A DNA stretch of 64,000 nucleotides, from contig CAVVEV010000005.1 of the NCBI GenBank assembly GCA_963747335.1, forward strand, positions 124,001 to 188,000, read 5' to 3'. The position numbers were made by a program, and so were the translations under genes. The notes under the pieces were generated by a model that saw only the letters and a program-made list of their open reading frames with translations, did not search any database and was not told the origin of the DNA. Origin of the DNA: Prado023 sp963747335 (GTDB lineage: Bacteria > Actinomycetota > Actinomycetes > S36-B12 > CAIYMF01). Below, piece by piece: positions 1 to 8,380 of this stretch. The first letter of the stretch is position 1, and each line of letters begins with the position of its first letter.

Positions 1-619
1 CCAGAGCGCGTCCGCCGTGGCGGCGATCCCCTTCGCCCCGATGCCGTGGAGCTCCACGCTGGCCAGCACGGTCTCGAGGTCCGCCATCTCCCGGCTCTCC
101 AGGGTCCGGCCCCGAACGAGGTGCACCCGGCTTCCCCGGACCGCGACGGCAGTGGCCCCCTGGATCGGCAGGACGAGCTCCGGGGTGGTCACGCGGGCGG
201 ACGCTGCGTCCCCCGTCGGATCCGACCACCGGGTACGATGCAGGCCCTCGGCCGTGGTGAACCACACCATCCCCTCGGCAAGGGCGAGTCCCCCGGCCCC
301 CACGAAGGCCTCGGCCATCGGGTCGTTGACCACTTGGGTGCCGTCCGTCCTGGGATCCACGAGGGCCAGCCGACCCGTGGGCGCGTCGAGCACGAGGCAC
401 GTCCTCGCCGGCCCAGGCCATCCCCCGGATCTCGCGCCCAGCCAGGGGCCGGATGTAGTGCGCTGGGACCTCCCTGGCCATGGGTGCCGCCGTGCCGACT
501 GGCCGCAGTGGCCTGCCCGGGGTCGGGTCAGCGGGGCTGGCGTCGGGAGCGAGGACAGTCTCCGGGATCACCGGGGAGGTGGGCACGTGCAGCTCCTTGC
601 GTGAGTCGCGCGTCGTCAC
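1..619 (-). pseudogene. N-terminal part of an unknown, possibly beta-propeller protein; frame-disrupted and cut by the window edge
   Basis: Minus-strand coding sequence that begins at a GTG (619) and runs out of the window at position 1. The upstream half reads KELHVPTSPVIPETVLAP and then REVPAHYIRPLAGREIRGM. Near 395-405 the sensible reading moves to another frame, reading LVLDAPTGRLALVDP and then GLALAEGMVWFTTAEGLHR. One extra base at the GAG-GCAC junction explains the change. The alternation of short hydrophobic strands with Asp/Gly turns and GLALAEG/VAVRGSRVHL-like units resembles a WD40/PQQ-type propeller, but no family is certain. Either a real frameshift or an assembly indel is possible. 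The C-terminus is outside the window. Confidence 0.45.
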
Positions 620-678
620 AGGCTGGCCGCGCAGCAGACGCAGGGATCATGGAAGCACGCCCGTCCCGTTCGCCCCAA

Positions 679-2601
679 TCAGACAGGCCCGCCGGAGGTG
701 CCGGTGGGCGTGCCCCCGACCTGCGTGTCGGCCTGGGCCTCGGAGCGCGCCTCGTCCTCGGCCTGCGTCTCGGCCGGGGTCGCGGCGTTCGAGAAGTAGG
801 TCGGCACGATCCGCTCCTCGTGCTCCTCGGCGGCGCTGTCGTAGCCGCCGGCCACGTCGGCCACGCCCTCCTTGAGCCCGTAGTGCAGCCGTGCCTGGCG
901 CACTCCCTGGCTGATCGAGTGCCACATGTGGTCCTCACCGATCTTGGCGACGAAGCCGGCGTGGCGCAGCAGGATGCGCACCGGGTACATCACCCGCACC
1001 ATGTACAGGTCGACGTATCTCTCCCGCAGGGCGGCGAGCAGGGAGTCGAGCATGTCGACCGTGGTCGTGTCGAGCTGGTTGGTCCCCTCGATGTCCAGGA
1101 CGAGGGCCACGATCTCCTTGTCAGTCCACTCCTTGGTGCCGTCCACCCGGGCCAGGATCGCGTCCTTGATGGCCGCGGCATTGACCCAGAACAGCGGGAC
1201 ATCGACGCGCAGGACGAGGATCCCGTCGACCGGGTTCCGCTCCGGATGGTTGCGCAGGCTGCCCCACGCCGCCTTCTCGCCCGGGATGCGCGCCATCACC
1301 TCGACGTCAACCCGGCTGGAGCGGTAGACCAGGCCGAACACCGACAGCAGGATCGCCAGGAGCAGTCCCTGCAGCGGCCCGAAGGCCAGGACGCCGAAGG
1401 CCGCCATCACCGCCGCGATGATGTCGTTGCGCCGCAGGTAGGCGTAGCGACGCATGGCCTGGAAGTCCATGAGGCCCCAGACCGCGTGGATGACGATCGC
1501 CGACAGCACGGCCTTGGGCAGGTCGGAGAGCAGGGGTGCGAAGAAGACGATCGTGGCGACCGCCAGGACGGCCGTCGTCAGGGACGTCACCTGGGAGCGC
1601 CCACCGGACCGGTCGGCCGCCGCCGTCTTCGAGAGGCTGCCCGCCACGCCGAAGCCGCCGAACAGGCCAGAGCTGAGGTTGCCGGCGCCGAACGCCAGCA
1701 GGTCCTGGTTGGCATCGATGCGGTCCCCACCCTGGGTCGCGAAGAGCCGTGCCGCGCTCAGGCCCTCGGCCAGGCCGACGAAGGCGATCGCCGCCCCCGC
1801 CACGAAGATCGCCGACATCTGGTCCATCGGCACCGTGGGCAGCGACGGGGTGGGCAACCCCTGAGGGACCTCGCCGACCACCGCGACGCCCTTCGAGGCG
1901 AGATCCAGAGCGCTCGAGACGACCAGCCCGCTGACCAGGGTCACCAGCGCCCAGGGCACCCGCGGCGCCAGGCGCGACCCGACGAACATGAGGGCCAGTG
2001 CCGAGATGCCCACGACCGCGGTCTGCGTCTGGATCTCGTCGAGGCCGGTGAGGAGGTCCTGGATCCGCTCCAGCACGTCGCCGGGCGGGACGGGGATGCC
2101 CAGGATGTTCGGCAGCTCACCGATGACGACCAGGATGGTCAGGCCCAGCACGAACCCGGTCACGATGGGCTTGGACAGGAACTCGGCCACCCAGCCGACG
2201 TGCAGCACGCTGGCGATCATCAGGATGATCCCGGCCGCGATCGCCATGCCCGCCGCGATCGCAATGGCCTCCGCCTCGTTCGCCGGGGCGAAGCCCTTGA
2301 TCAGCGACCCGGTGAGGACGGCGACCGTGGACACGGGACCGACGATGAGAAGCCGCGACGTGCCGAGGATCGCGTAGCAGACCAGCACCGTCGGCAGCGA
2401 GTAGAGGCCAACCTGGACCGGCAGTCCCGCGATGGTCGCGTAGCCCAGGGCCTGCGGCAGGGCCAGCGCCGCCACGACCGCGCCCGCCGTGAGGTCACCC
2501 TTCAGCCACCGCTTCTGGTACTTGGGCATCCACTTGCGGGCAGGCAGCCACTCGCGCGGTTGCTCGCCGAGCGGGAGCTTCTTGGGGGGCTTGTTCGTCA
2601 C
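679..2601 (-). CDS. SulP-family anion permease with C-terminal STAS domain
   Basis: 640-residue membrane transporter of the SulP/SLC26 family, which moves sulfate, bicarbonate or other anions across the cytoplasmic membrane. The N-terminal family signature PQALGYATIAGLPVQVGLYS lies near residues 48-67 and is followed by about ten to twelve hydrophobic segments. A STAS domain lies at about 455-555 (VLRVDVPLFWVNAAA, then LDIEGTNQLDTTTVDML). The tail after residue 590 is rich in acidic residues and Ala. The GTG at 2601 is chosen because AGGAGG stands just upstream; an in-frame GTG at 2661 would add 20 unlikely residues. The substrate cannot be read from sequence. It may be cotranscribed with the preceding NADH dehydrogenase gene. 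Confidence 0.9.
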   Translation of the reverse strand: MTNKPPKKLPLGEQPREWLPARKWMPKYQKRWLKGDLTAGAVVAALALPQALGYATIAGLPVQVGLYSLPTVLVCYAILGTSRLLIVGPVSTVAVLTGSLIKGFAPANEAEAIAIAAGMAIAAGIILMIASVLHVGWVAEFLSKPIVTGFVLGLTILVVIGELPNILGIPVPPGDVLERIQDLLTGLDEIQTQTAVVGISALALMFVGSRLAPRVPWALVTLVSGLVVSSALDLASKGVAVVGEVPQGLPTPSLPTVPMDQMSAIFVAGAAIAFVGLAEGLSAARLFATQGGDRIDANQDLLAFGAGNLSSGLFGGFGVAGSLSKTAAADRSGGRSQVTSLTTAVLAVATIVFFAPLLSDLPKAVLSAIVIHAVWGLMDFQAMRRYAYLRRNDIIAAVMAAFGVLAFGPLQGLLLAILLSVFGLVYRSSRVDVEVMARIPGEKAAWGSLRNHPERNPVDGILVLRVDVPLFWVNAAAIKDAILARVDGTKEWTDKEIVALVLDIEGTNQLDTTTVDMLDSLLAALRERYVDLYMVRVMYPVRILLRHAGFVAKIGEDHMWHSISQGVRQARLHYGLKEGVADVAGGYDSAAEEHEERIVPTYFSNAATPAETQAEDEARSEAQADTQVGGTPTGTSGGPV

Positions 2602-2670
2602 GGGGCCTCCTGAACCCGAGGCTAGTCCCGGGAGCGAGCACGAGTCCCGACGACGCGTCACCCCGGGGCT

Positions 2671-2703
2671 ACCCGGAGGTCACCTGAGGGTCACCCGGAG
2701 GTC
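2671..2703. repeat. Direct repeat of an 11-bp unit between ndh and sulP
   Basis: ACCCGGAGGTC occurs at 2671-2681 and again at 2693-2703, with a GGTCACC/GGGTCACC pair between them. The repeat sits in the 134-bp gap upstream of the SulP start. It could bind a regulator of SulP, but nothing proves it. Confidence 0.35.
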
Positions 2704-2735
2704 GCCCGCTGTTCACCGGACGGTCCGTCGGAGCG

Positions 2736-4145
2736 TCACCCCGAGGTTGAGGTCGGCCGCTCCCCCACGGCACCCGGCCAGATCGGTGGCGCCTGGGGAT
2801 CCCGGCGCAACCTGGTGCGGGCAACCACCTGCTGGGCCGAGGTCGTCCGCTCGGAGCGGTTGCGCCCGACGAAGCTGACCGACCAGTTGACCAGCGTCGT
2901 CAGGCGGCTCTTGAACCCCACGATGTACATCAGGTGCACGACGAGCCAGAGCAACCACGCCGTGAACCCGGCCGTCCTGATCCGACCGACGCTGGCCACG
3001 GCGCTGAACCGCGTGATGGTCGCCATGCTGCCCTTGTCGTGGTACTCGAAGGGCCCCGGCTCCGGGCGTCCCTCGATCCGAGAGCGGATCGTCGACGCCG
3101 CGTGGCGGCCGCCCTGGATCGCCACCTGGGCGACCCCCGGGAGGCTGTCCAGGGCGATCATGTCGCCCACGATGAAGACCTCGGGATGCCCGGGCAGCGT
3201 GAGGTCCGGCTCGACCAGGACCCGCCCCGCGCGATCCACCTCGGCCTCGGAGCGCTCAGCCAGCAGGGCGCCGAGTGGGGAGGCGGACACCCCAGCGGCC
3301 CAGACCTTGCAGGCGGCGGGGATGAAGGTCCGCTGCCCGTCGGCGGTCTCGTAGGTGACGCCCTCGGCGTCGAGGCCCACGACCTTGGCGTTGAGCAGCA
3401 CCTCGACGCCCACGCCCGTCAGGATCCGCTCGGCCTCGGCGGACAGCTTCGGGCCGAACGGTCCCAGGACCGCCGGCGCGGCGTCCAGCAGCACGATCCG
3501 CGCCGAGGTGGTGTCGATGCGGCGGAAGTCGCGCTTGAGCGCGCGGTTGCACAGCTCCGAGATCTGGCCGGCCATCTCCACCCCCGTCGGCCCGGCCCCG
3601 ATGACCACGAACGTCAGGAACCGCCGGACCTCGTCGGGGTCCGTGGCGCGCTCGGCCAGCTCGAAGGAGCCGAAGATCCGGCCCCGGAGCTCGAGGGCGT
3701 CATCGATGGACTTCATGCCCGGCGCGAACTCAGCGAAATGGTCGTTGCCGAAGTAGGACTGGCCGGCTCCGGCTGCCACGATCAGGCTGTCATAGGGGGT
3801 GACCAGCGGCCCGGGTGCCGCCTGCGACGTGACGGTCCGCGACTCGAGGTCGATGTCGGTCACCTCGCCGAGCAGCACGGTGGCGTTCTTCTGGCGCCGC
3901 AGGACCTCCCGGGTCGCGGGGGCGATCTCGCCCATCGACAGGATCCCCGTGGCCACCTGGTAGAGCAGCGGCTGGAACAGGTGGGTCGTGGTCCTCGAGA
4001 TCAGGGTCACGTCGCAGTCGGCGCGCTTGAGCGCCTTGGCGGCGAACAGGCCACCGAATCCGGATCCGATCACGACGACACGGTGCCGGTCAGCGGGAGG
4101 GTGGACATGCGGCTGCTGGCTGACGGGAGGCTCCTGCTCTGGCAT
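2736..4145 (-). CDS. ndh: Type II NADH dehydrogenase (NAD(P)/FAD-dependent oxidoreductase)
   Basis: 469-residue single-subunit, non-proton-pumping NADH:quinone oxidoreductase on the inner face of the membrane. The FAD-binding Rossmann motif VVVIGSGFGGLFAAKAL is near residues 23-39, followed by the family stretch THLFQPLLYQVATGIL. The NADH-binding motif VVIGAGPTGVEMAGQI is near 180-195. FIVGDMIAL and the following AIQGGRHAA contact FAD. A C-terminal hydrophobic stretch near 390-420 (WLLWLVVHLMYIVGF) matches the membrane anchor of NDH-2 enzymes. Length is typical for actinobacterial Ndh. A close paralogue acting on another quinone or on ferredoxin is the main alternative. Confidence 0.9.
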   Translation of the reverse strand: MPEQEPPVSQQPHVHPPADRHRVVVIGSGFGGLFAAKALKRADCDVTLISRTTTHLFQPLLYQVATGILSMGEIAPATREVLRRQKNATVLLGEVTDIDLESRTVTSQAAPGPLVTPYDSLIVAAGAGQSYFGNDHFAEFAPGMKSIDDALELRGRIFGSFELAERATDPDEVRRFLTFVVIGAGPTGVEMAGQISELCNRALKRDFRRIDTTSARIVLLDAAPAVLGPFGPKLSAEAERILTGVGVEVLLNAKVVGLDAEGVTYETADGQRTFIPAACKVWAAGVSASPLGALLAERSEAEVDRAGRVLVEPDLTLPGHPEVFIVGDMIALDSLPGVAQVAIQGGRHAASTIRSRIEGRPEPGPFEYHDKGSMATITRFSAVASVGRIRTAGFTAWLLWLVVHLMYIVGFKSRLTTLVNWSVSFVGRNRSERTTSAQQVVARTRLRRDPQAPPIWPGAVGERPTSTSG

Positions 4146-4260
4146 GCGCTGAGGATAGCCTCGCCTGCACGATCCGTGCCCCGGAGTGGAATCGGGACCC
4201 GCGCGCCACTGTCAGGCCGGGTCGGGGTTGGGCCCCTGCGGGGTCGGGGCCCCCGGGGGG

Positions 4261-4791
4261 TCAGTCCTCCTTGGCGACGGTCATCAGGAGGGTGGACCCC
4301 TCGCCCTCCTCGCCCACCATGGCCGTCACGGCATAGCCGTTGCCTGAGTAGGTGCCCATCCCCCCTCCACCGGAGCTGAACTCCCCCTGGAGCGTGAAGC
4401 CGGCGGACTCCATAGTGGCCTTCACCTCGGCAGCGAGGTCCGTCGGCGAGGTGTCGGGGTAGGTCAGCGACGCGGTCCAGCCCTGTTGGTCATCGCTGTC
4501 CAGGGCCATGGCGGAGGTGATGGTCCCACCCTCGGGCACCTCGATCTCGGACGGCCAGCCCTCCGGGAGTTCACCGCCGCCGTCCCCGGTGATCGTCATC
4601 GACCCCTCGCTGGACTCGATCTTGATGGTGTCGTCGTCGCCGTCAGGGTCGACGTCGACCTTGACCGTTCCGTCGTCGGTGACGATGGTCGCATCACCAT
4701 CCGAGCCACCACACCCCGCGAGGCCGAGCCCGAGGAGGGCCAGTGCCACCGCTGCCGACGTCGTCGCAACCCTGCCGCGCGTGCCCCTCAT
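4261..4791 (-). CDS. Secreted lipoprotein, unknown function
   Basis: 176 residues with an Arg-rich start, a hydrophobic core and the lipobox LAGC, so Cys27 should be lipidated after signal peptidase II cleavage. The mature part begins GGSDGDATIVTDDGTVKVDV, is strongly acidic, and ends in a folded region (TASLTYPDTSPTDLAAEVKA, then FTLQGEFSSGGGGMGTYSG). Small actinobacterial lipoproteins of this layout are common, but no function is established. It stands alone between the NADH dehydrogenase and DUF368 genes with about 115 and 175 bp of spacer. Confidence 0.8.
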   Translation of the reverse strand: MRGTRGRVATTSAAVALALLGLGLAGCGGSDGDATIVTDDGTVKVDVDPDGDDDTIKIESSEGSMTITGDGGGELPEGWPSEIEVPEGGTITSAMALDSDDQQGWTASLTYPDTSPTDLAAEVKATMESAGFTLQGEFSSGGGGMGTYSGNGYAVTAMVGEEGEGSTLLMTVAKED

Positions 4792-4966
4792 CGTTCCTCC
4801 TCGGTCGAGAACGGCCCTCGGGACTCGGGTGCCTCACCAGGGTCCGGGCTGAGCACCACGCTACCGCGCAGAATCGCGACCCGATAGGCCGTCACACGGG
4901 TCGTGGCGGAACCGGACGGCCGGGGTGGGACTCACACGGAGTCGAGATCGGCGCGGGGCGGGTCGC

Positions 4967-5932
4967 CTAGCTGGCCTGCAACTCCTCGATCTCGTCACTG
5001 CTCCGGCGATGCTCGAGGCGATGCGCGACCCGGTCGATGCCGAGCACAAGCACCAGCCCGAACAGGGCCAGGCCCACGGTCACCGCGACCGCCTCGTCCG
5101 GCGCCCCGAGCGCCACGCTGTCCGCGCCGTCCGGCCACGGCCACAGCACCCGCAGCGATCCGAGCATGAGCCCGATCATCACGGCCATCACGGTGTCGTA
5201 GTGCTGGTTGAGCGCCCAGTGCAGCAGCTGGCTGAAGAGCGCCAGGCCGACCACGCACCCCAGGGCGAACACCCCGATCGTCAGGAAGTCCCGCTCGTTG
5301 ACAGCGGCGAGGACCGCCGAGTACATCCCCATCACGACCAGGAGGAAGGAGCCGCTGATGCCGGGCAGGATCATCGCGCAGATGGCGATGGCCCCCGACA
5401 GGAAGAAGACCCACAGCGGGATGTCACCGGACACCGCGTCGTCCGAGGACCCGGAGGTGAACCCCAGCGCGATGAAGAACGCCGCTCCGGCGCCGAGGAT
5501 CAGGACCCACTCCCGGACGTCCCTACGGGTGAGCAGGCCGGTGGCCACGACCGTGGACCCGGCAACCAGCCCCAGGAACAGCCCGGACATCTGGACCGGG
5601 TGCACCTCGAGCTGATGCTCGATCGCCCCGGCCAGGAGCAGGACCGCCGTGAGGATGCCCAGGCCCAGCGGGATCAGGAACGCCCACTCGACCTGACGCA
5701 GCAGACGCCACCCTCCACGGAGGTCGAGCGTCAGGAAGTGGCCCAGGGCCGACGAGCCGTTCCGGATGGCGGTCACGAGCCGGTGGTAGATCGCCAGGAC
5801 GAGGGCGACTGTGCCGCCGGACACCCCGGGCACGACGTCCGCGCTGCCCATGGCCATCCCACGCAGGAAGTGCGCCGGGACCTCGCGAAGTCCGGACCCT
5901 GCCGCCCCCACCGACGCAGCCTCCCCTGCCAT
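4967..5932 (-). CDS. DUF368 membrane protein, probable undecaprenyl-phosphate translocase (PopT family)
   Basis: 321-residue polytopic membrane protein of the DUF368 family. Members have been shown to return undecaprenyl phosphate, the carrier of cell-wall precursors, across the cytoplasmic membrane. The two hallmark inverted motifs are present: GSADVVPGVSGGTVALVLA near residues 25-43, and AMILPGISGSFLLVVMGMY in the second half. About eight to ten hydrophobic segments follow. The ATG at 5932 overlaps the TGA of the upstream SDR gene as TGATG, so translation is probably coupled. The C-terminus is polar (RRSSDEIEELQAS). The family call is firm; the substrate is inferred from characterised homologues. 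Confidence 0.88.
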   Translation of the reverse strand: MAGEAASVGAAGSGLREVPAHFLRGMAMGSADVVPGVSGGTVALVLAIYHRLVTAIRNGSSALGHFLTLDLRGGWRLLRQVEWAFLIPLGLGILTAVLLLAGAIEHQLEVHPVQMSGLFLGLVAGSTVVATGLLTRRDVREWVLILGAGAAFFIALGFTSGSSDDAVSGDIPLWVFFLSGAIAICAMILPGISGSFLLVVMGMYSAVLAAVNERDFLTIGVFALGCVVGLALFSQLLHWALNQHYDTVMAVMIGLMLGSLRVLWPWPDGADSVALGAPDEAVAVTVGLALFGLVLVLGIDRVAHRLEHRRSSDEIEELQAS

Positions 5933-6603
5933 CAGCTCCGCCCGTCGTAGAGGCGCTCGACGTCCGCCCCCGGCTCCTGCGCGAACGCCCAGAACGCCTC
6001 GGCGATCCGGTCGGGGTCGAATCGGCCACCCGGCCGGATGAAGCCCTTGATCGTCAGCATCCGCAGGGTCACGCCGTGCGGTGCGAGTTCCTGCGCCAGG
6101 GCGAAGCCCGCCGCCCGCATCGCAGCCTTGCCCAGGGCCAGCACCCCGTACGCCCCGCTCGGGCTCAGGGCCACACCCCCGCCGGTCCAGGTCACCCGGC
6201 CGCCGGTGGCCACCAACCCGGGTAGAGCTGCCTGGACCGCCACGACCGCAGCCAGTGCGTTGACCTCCACGCTGGCCCGGAGCGTGTCCGGGTCGGCGGC
6301 CAGCAGCCCGCCGGCGTTCATGGACGCGTTGTGGTGCAGCAGGGAGATCGCCCGCCACTGGTCGGCCCGGCCGACCGCCGCGCGGACGGCGTCCAGGTCG
6401 CTGACGTCGAGCAACTCCTCGCGCGCCGTTCGACCGGCTTCCCGGACCTCGTCGGCGACCGGCATGAGGCTCGCGGCCGTCCGGGCGACGAGGGTCAGGT
6501 CGTACCCGGCTGCAGCGAACGTGCGCGCGAGGCTGGCTCCGAGGCCGGGGCCGACGCCGACCAGCACGGCGTGCGGAGCGGGCGAGGTGTGGTCAGGCGC
6601 CAT
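5932..6603 (-). CDS. Short-chain dehydrogenase-like protein with altered active site
   Basis: 223-residue Rossmann protein of the SDR family. The cofactor motif reads GVGPGLGASLA near residues 16-26, and the first Arg after strand 2 (VARTAASL) favours NADP(H). The usual NNAG appears as HHNASMNAG. The catalytic YxxxK cannot be aligned: the segment reads SGAYGVLALGKAAMRA, so four residues before the Lys there is Leu and the only Tyr is seven away. The protein may have lost classical reductase activity. Its stop overlaps the start of the DUF368 gene, which suggests a common transcript and perhaps a role with lipid carriers. Confidence 0.82.
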   Translation of the reverse strand: MAPDHTSPAPHAVLVGVGPGLGASLARTFAAAGYDLTLVARTAASLMPVADEVREAGRTAREELLDVSDLDAVRAAVGRADQWRAISLLHHNASMNAGGLLAADPDTLRASVEVNALAAVVAVQAALPGLVATGGRVTWTGGGVALSPSGAYGVLALGKAAMRAAGFALAQELAPHGVTLRMLTIKGFIRPGGRFDPDRIAEAFWAFAQEPGADVERLYDGRS

Positions 6604-6752
6604 GGATCGAGCCTAGGGTCACGGTCGCGCGGGCGCAGTCCCCAGCGCTCACGGATGAGGCGCTGGCCAGACCCGCATGGACGTCGGAGGTGACCCGACC
6701 CGAGCCTCGCGGCCACTCTCGTCGATTGGGCAGTCCCGCCGAGCGGGGACGC

Positions 6753-6887
6753 GAACCTCGCGCCCCGAATCGTCGTAAGGCAGGCGAGGATACGGGCGGG
6801 ATCGACCACTACGGGCGCGAGGTTGCTCCCCGGCACCGGTGCTTGACCAGGCGCGGTCGCCTTTCGACCGGAACGGGCGCGAGGTTC
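6753..6887. repeat. Three copies of a 12-13 bp GGGCGCGAGGTT element, one inverted
   Basis: The element GGGCGCGAGGTTC occurs at 6875-6887. A copy lacking the last base is at 6813-6824. The exact inverse GAACCTCGCGCCC is at 6753-6765. All three lie between the divergent SDR and P1 peptidase genes. The inverted copy could pair with either direct copy. It may be an operator set for the divergent genes or a small REP-like family. Confidence 0.5.
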
Positions 6888-6933
6888 GGTGAGTCACCGC
6901 TCAGCCCGACACGACCGGCTGCTCCGGGGTTGG

Positions 6934-7965
6934 ATGACTCCCGTGCAGGACTCCGGCCCGCCTCCCCCACCGCTGCCGGGCGTGCTGGTCGGGCACGACA
7001 CCGACGACCGGCGCCCCACCGGCGTCACCGTCGTGCTTCTGCCCGACGGGACCACTGCGGGTGTGGACGTGCGTGGCGCTGCGCCCGGCACGAGGGAGAC
7101 CGATCTGTTGGATCCGGTCAACACCATGCAGGGCGTGCACGCCATCACCCTCGCCGGCGGCAGCGCGTTCGGGCTCGACGCCGCCGGGGGCGTCATGCAG
7201 TGGCTGGAGGAGCAGGGGCGGGGTATCGAGGTGGGGGCTGTGCGCGTCCCGCTGGTGCCCGCCGCCGTGATCTTCGACCTGTGGGTCGGCGAGCCTGCGA
7301 TCCGCCCCGGCTCCCAGAGCGGCGCCCGGGCCTGCGCTTCGGCGGTGCCACTGGCCGACGCCGGGGAGGGGAACGTGGGCGCCGGCGCCGGGGCCACGGT
7401 GGGCAAGCTTCTCGGCCCGGACCGAGCCATGCGCGGCGGGCTGGGGATCGCCACGCTCCAGGCCCACGGGATCACGATGGCCGCCGTCGTGGTGGTCAAC
7501 GCGGTGGGCGATGTCGTGGATCCTCGCACCGGTGAGATCGTCGCTGGGGCGCGGATGGCCCCGGATTCCGAGGGCCTGGCCGGAGCCGTCGCTGCGCTTC
7601 TGGGAGGCATTGCGGCGGACGGGCCGGGTGCCGGCACGAATACGACGATCGGCGTGGTGATCACCGACGCGCGGCTGACGAAGGCGCAGGCCACCCGACT
7701 GGCCCAGGTCGCCCACGACGGGCTGGCCCGCACGATCCGCCCGGTGCACACCCCGATGGACGGCGACACCTTCTTTGCCGCGGCGACCGGCACGCTGGAC
7801 TCTGCGATCCAGGAGCGGACGCCGGCCGACCTGCTCGGGCTCCTGCTCTCCGTCATGGCCGCCGAGGTCACGGCCGACGCCGTCCTTCGCGCCGTGCGAG
7901 CCGCCGAGGGGCTGCGCCTGGATGGCCTTTGGCTGCCCGCCTGGCGGGACCTGCCCCGCAGGTGA
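6934..7965 (+). CDS. P1-family peptidase (DmpA-type self-cleaving N-terminal nucleophile aminopeptidase)
   Basis: 343 residues related to DmpA/BapA L-aminopeptidase/D-esterases, which cleave themselves to expose an N-terminal nucleophile. The N-terminal family signature LPGVLVGHDTDDRRPTGVTV is present, followed by TMQGVHAITLAGGSAFGLDA. The cleavage region reads GAGTNTTIGVV, so the nucleophile is Thr, as in many bacterial members of this branch. ATG 6934 is preferred because family members start just before PGVLVGH. An in-frame GTG at 6889 would add 15 residues lying on the repeat element. The substrate is not predictable. Confidence 0.85.
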   Translation: MTPVQDSGPPPPPLPGVLVGHDTDDRRPTGVTVVLLPDGTTAGVDVRGAAPGTRETDLLDPVNTMQGVHAITLAGGSAFGLDAAGGVMQWLEEQGRGIEVGAVRVPLVPAAVIFDLWVGEPAIRPGSQSGARACASAVPLADAGEGNVGAGAGATVGKLLGPDRAMRGGLGIATLQAHGITMAAVVVVNAVGDVVDPRTGEIVAGARMAPDSEGLAGAVAALLGGIAADGPGAGTNTTIGVVITDARLTKAQATRLAQVAHDGLARTIRPVHTPMDGDTFFAAATGTLDSAIQERTPADLLGLLLSVMAAEVTADAVLRAVRAAEGLRLDGLWLPAWRDLPRR

Positions 7966-7977
7966 TGCGCCTGCCGG

Positions 7978-8286
7978 TCAGCCCCTGCTGAACCAGGTGG
8001 GCGGTCCGCTGACGAAGCCGGTCACGACGGCGCCGATCATGGCGGCGAGGCCCCCCTCGATCGTTCCCATGCCGGGAAGGAGCAGCCCGGCCACAGCACC
8101 GACCAGCAGCCCGCCGACCGCACTTGCACCGGTCCACGCGACCCGGCCAGATCCCCCCGAAGGGCTCGGCGCCTGCTCAATGGCCTTGTTCTGCGCAGGG
8201 GCAGGAAGTGCCGCGCCCTGGCCGGACCGGGCGTTCATCGCGTCGATCTCGCGGAGCAACTTGTCGATGTCATCGGGCTGGCTCAT
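7978..8286 (-). CDS. Small membrane protein, unknown
   Basis: 102 residues. The N-terminal half is polar (MSQPDDIDKLLREIDAMNAR) and Pro/Ala-rich. The second half has two Gly/Ala hydrophobic segments (GASAVGGLLVGAVAGLLLPG and GLAAMIGAVVTGFVSG) typical of a small glycine-zipper-like membrane protein. It converges with the P1 peptidase gene (12 bp apart) and diverges from the DUF2236 gene. An in-frame GTG at 8307 would add seven residues. No function is recognised. Confidence 0.62.
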   Translation of the reverse strand: MSQPDDIDKLLREIDAMNARSGQGAALPAPAQNKAIEQAPSPSGGSGRVAWTGASAVGGLLVGAVAGLLLPGMGTIEGGLAAMIGAVVTGFVSGPPTWFSRG

Positions 8287-8380
8287 GGATCCATCGTGGC
8301 ACGCCATCCCACCGGGTGCCCAGCCCCGTCGGGCTGCCTGCGCGGATGCGGGGTTCTGTCTCGTGCCTCACCCTTGCCCC

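Noticed and set aside
46..2613. 855-codon plus-strand open frame rich in Arg, Asp, His and Gln
   Set aside because: It is antisense to the SulP gene. The Arg/His/Gln-rich composition is what the reverse frame of high-GC membrane-protein genes gives.
2934..4379. 481-codon plus-strand open frame
   Set aside because: Antisense to the NADH dehydrogenase, which has clear FAD and NAD motifs; the plus frame has none.
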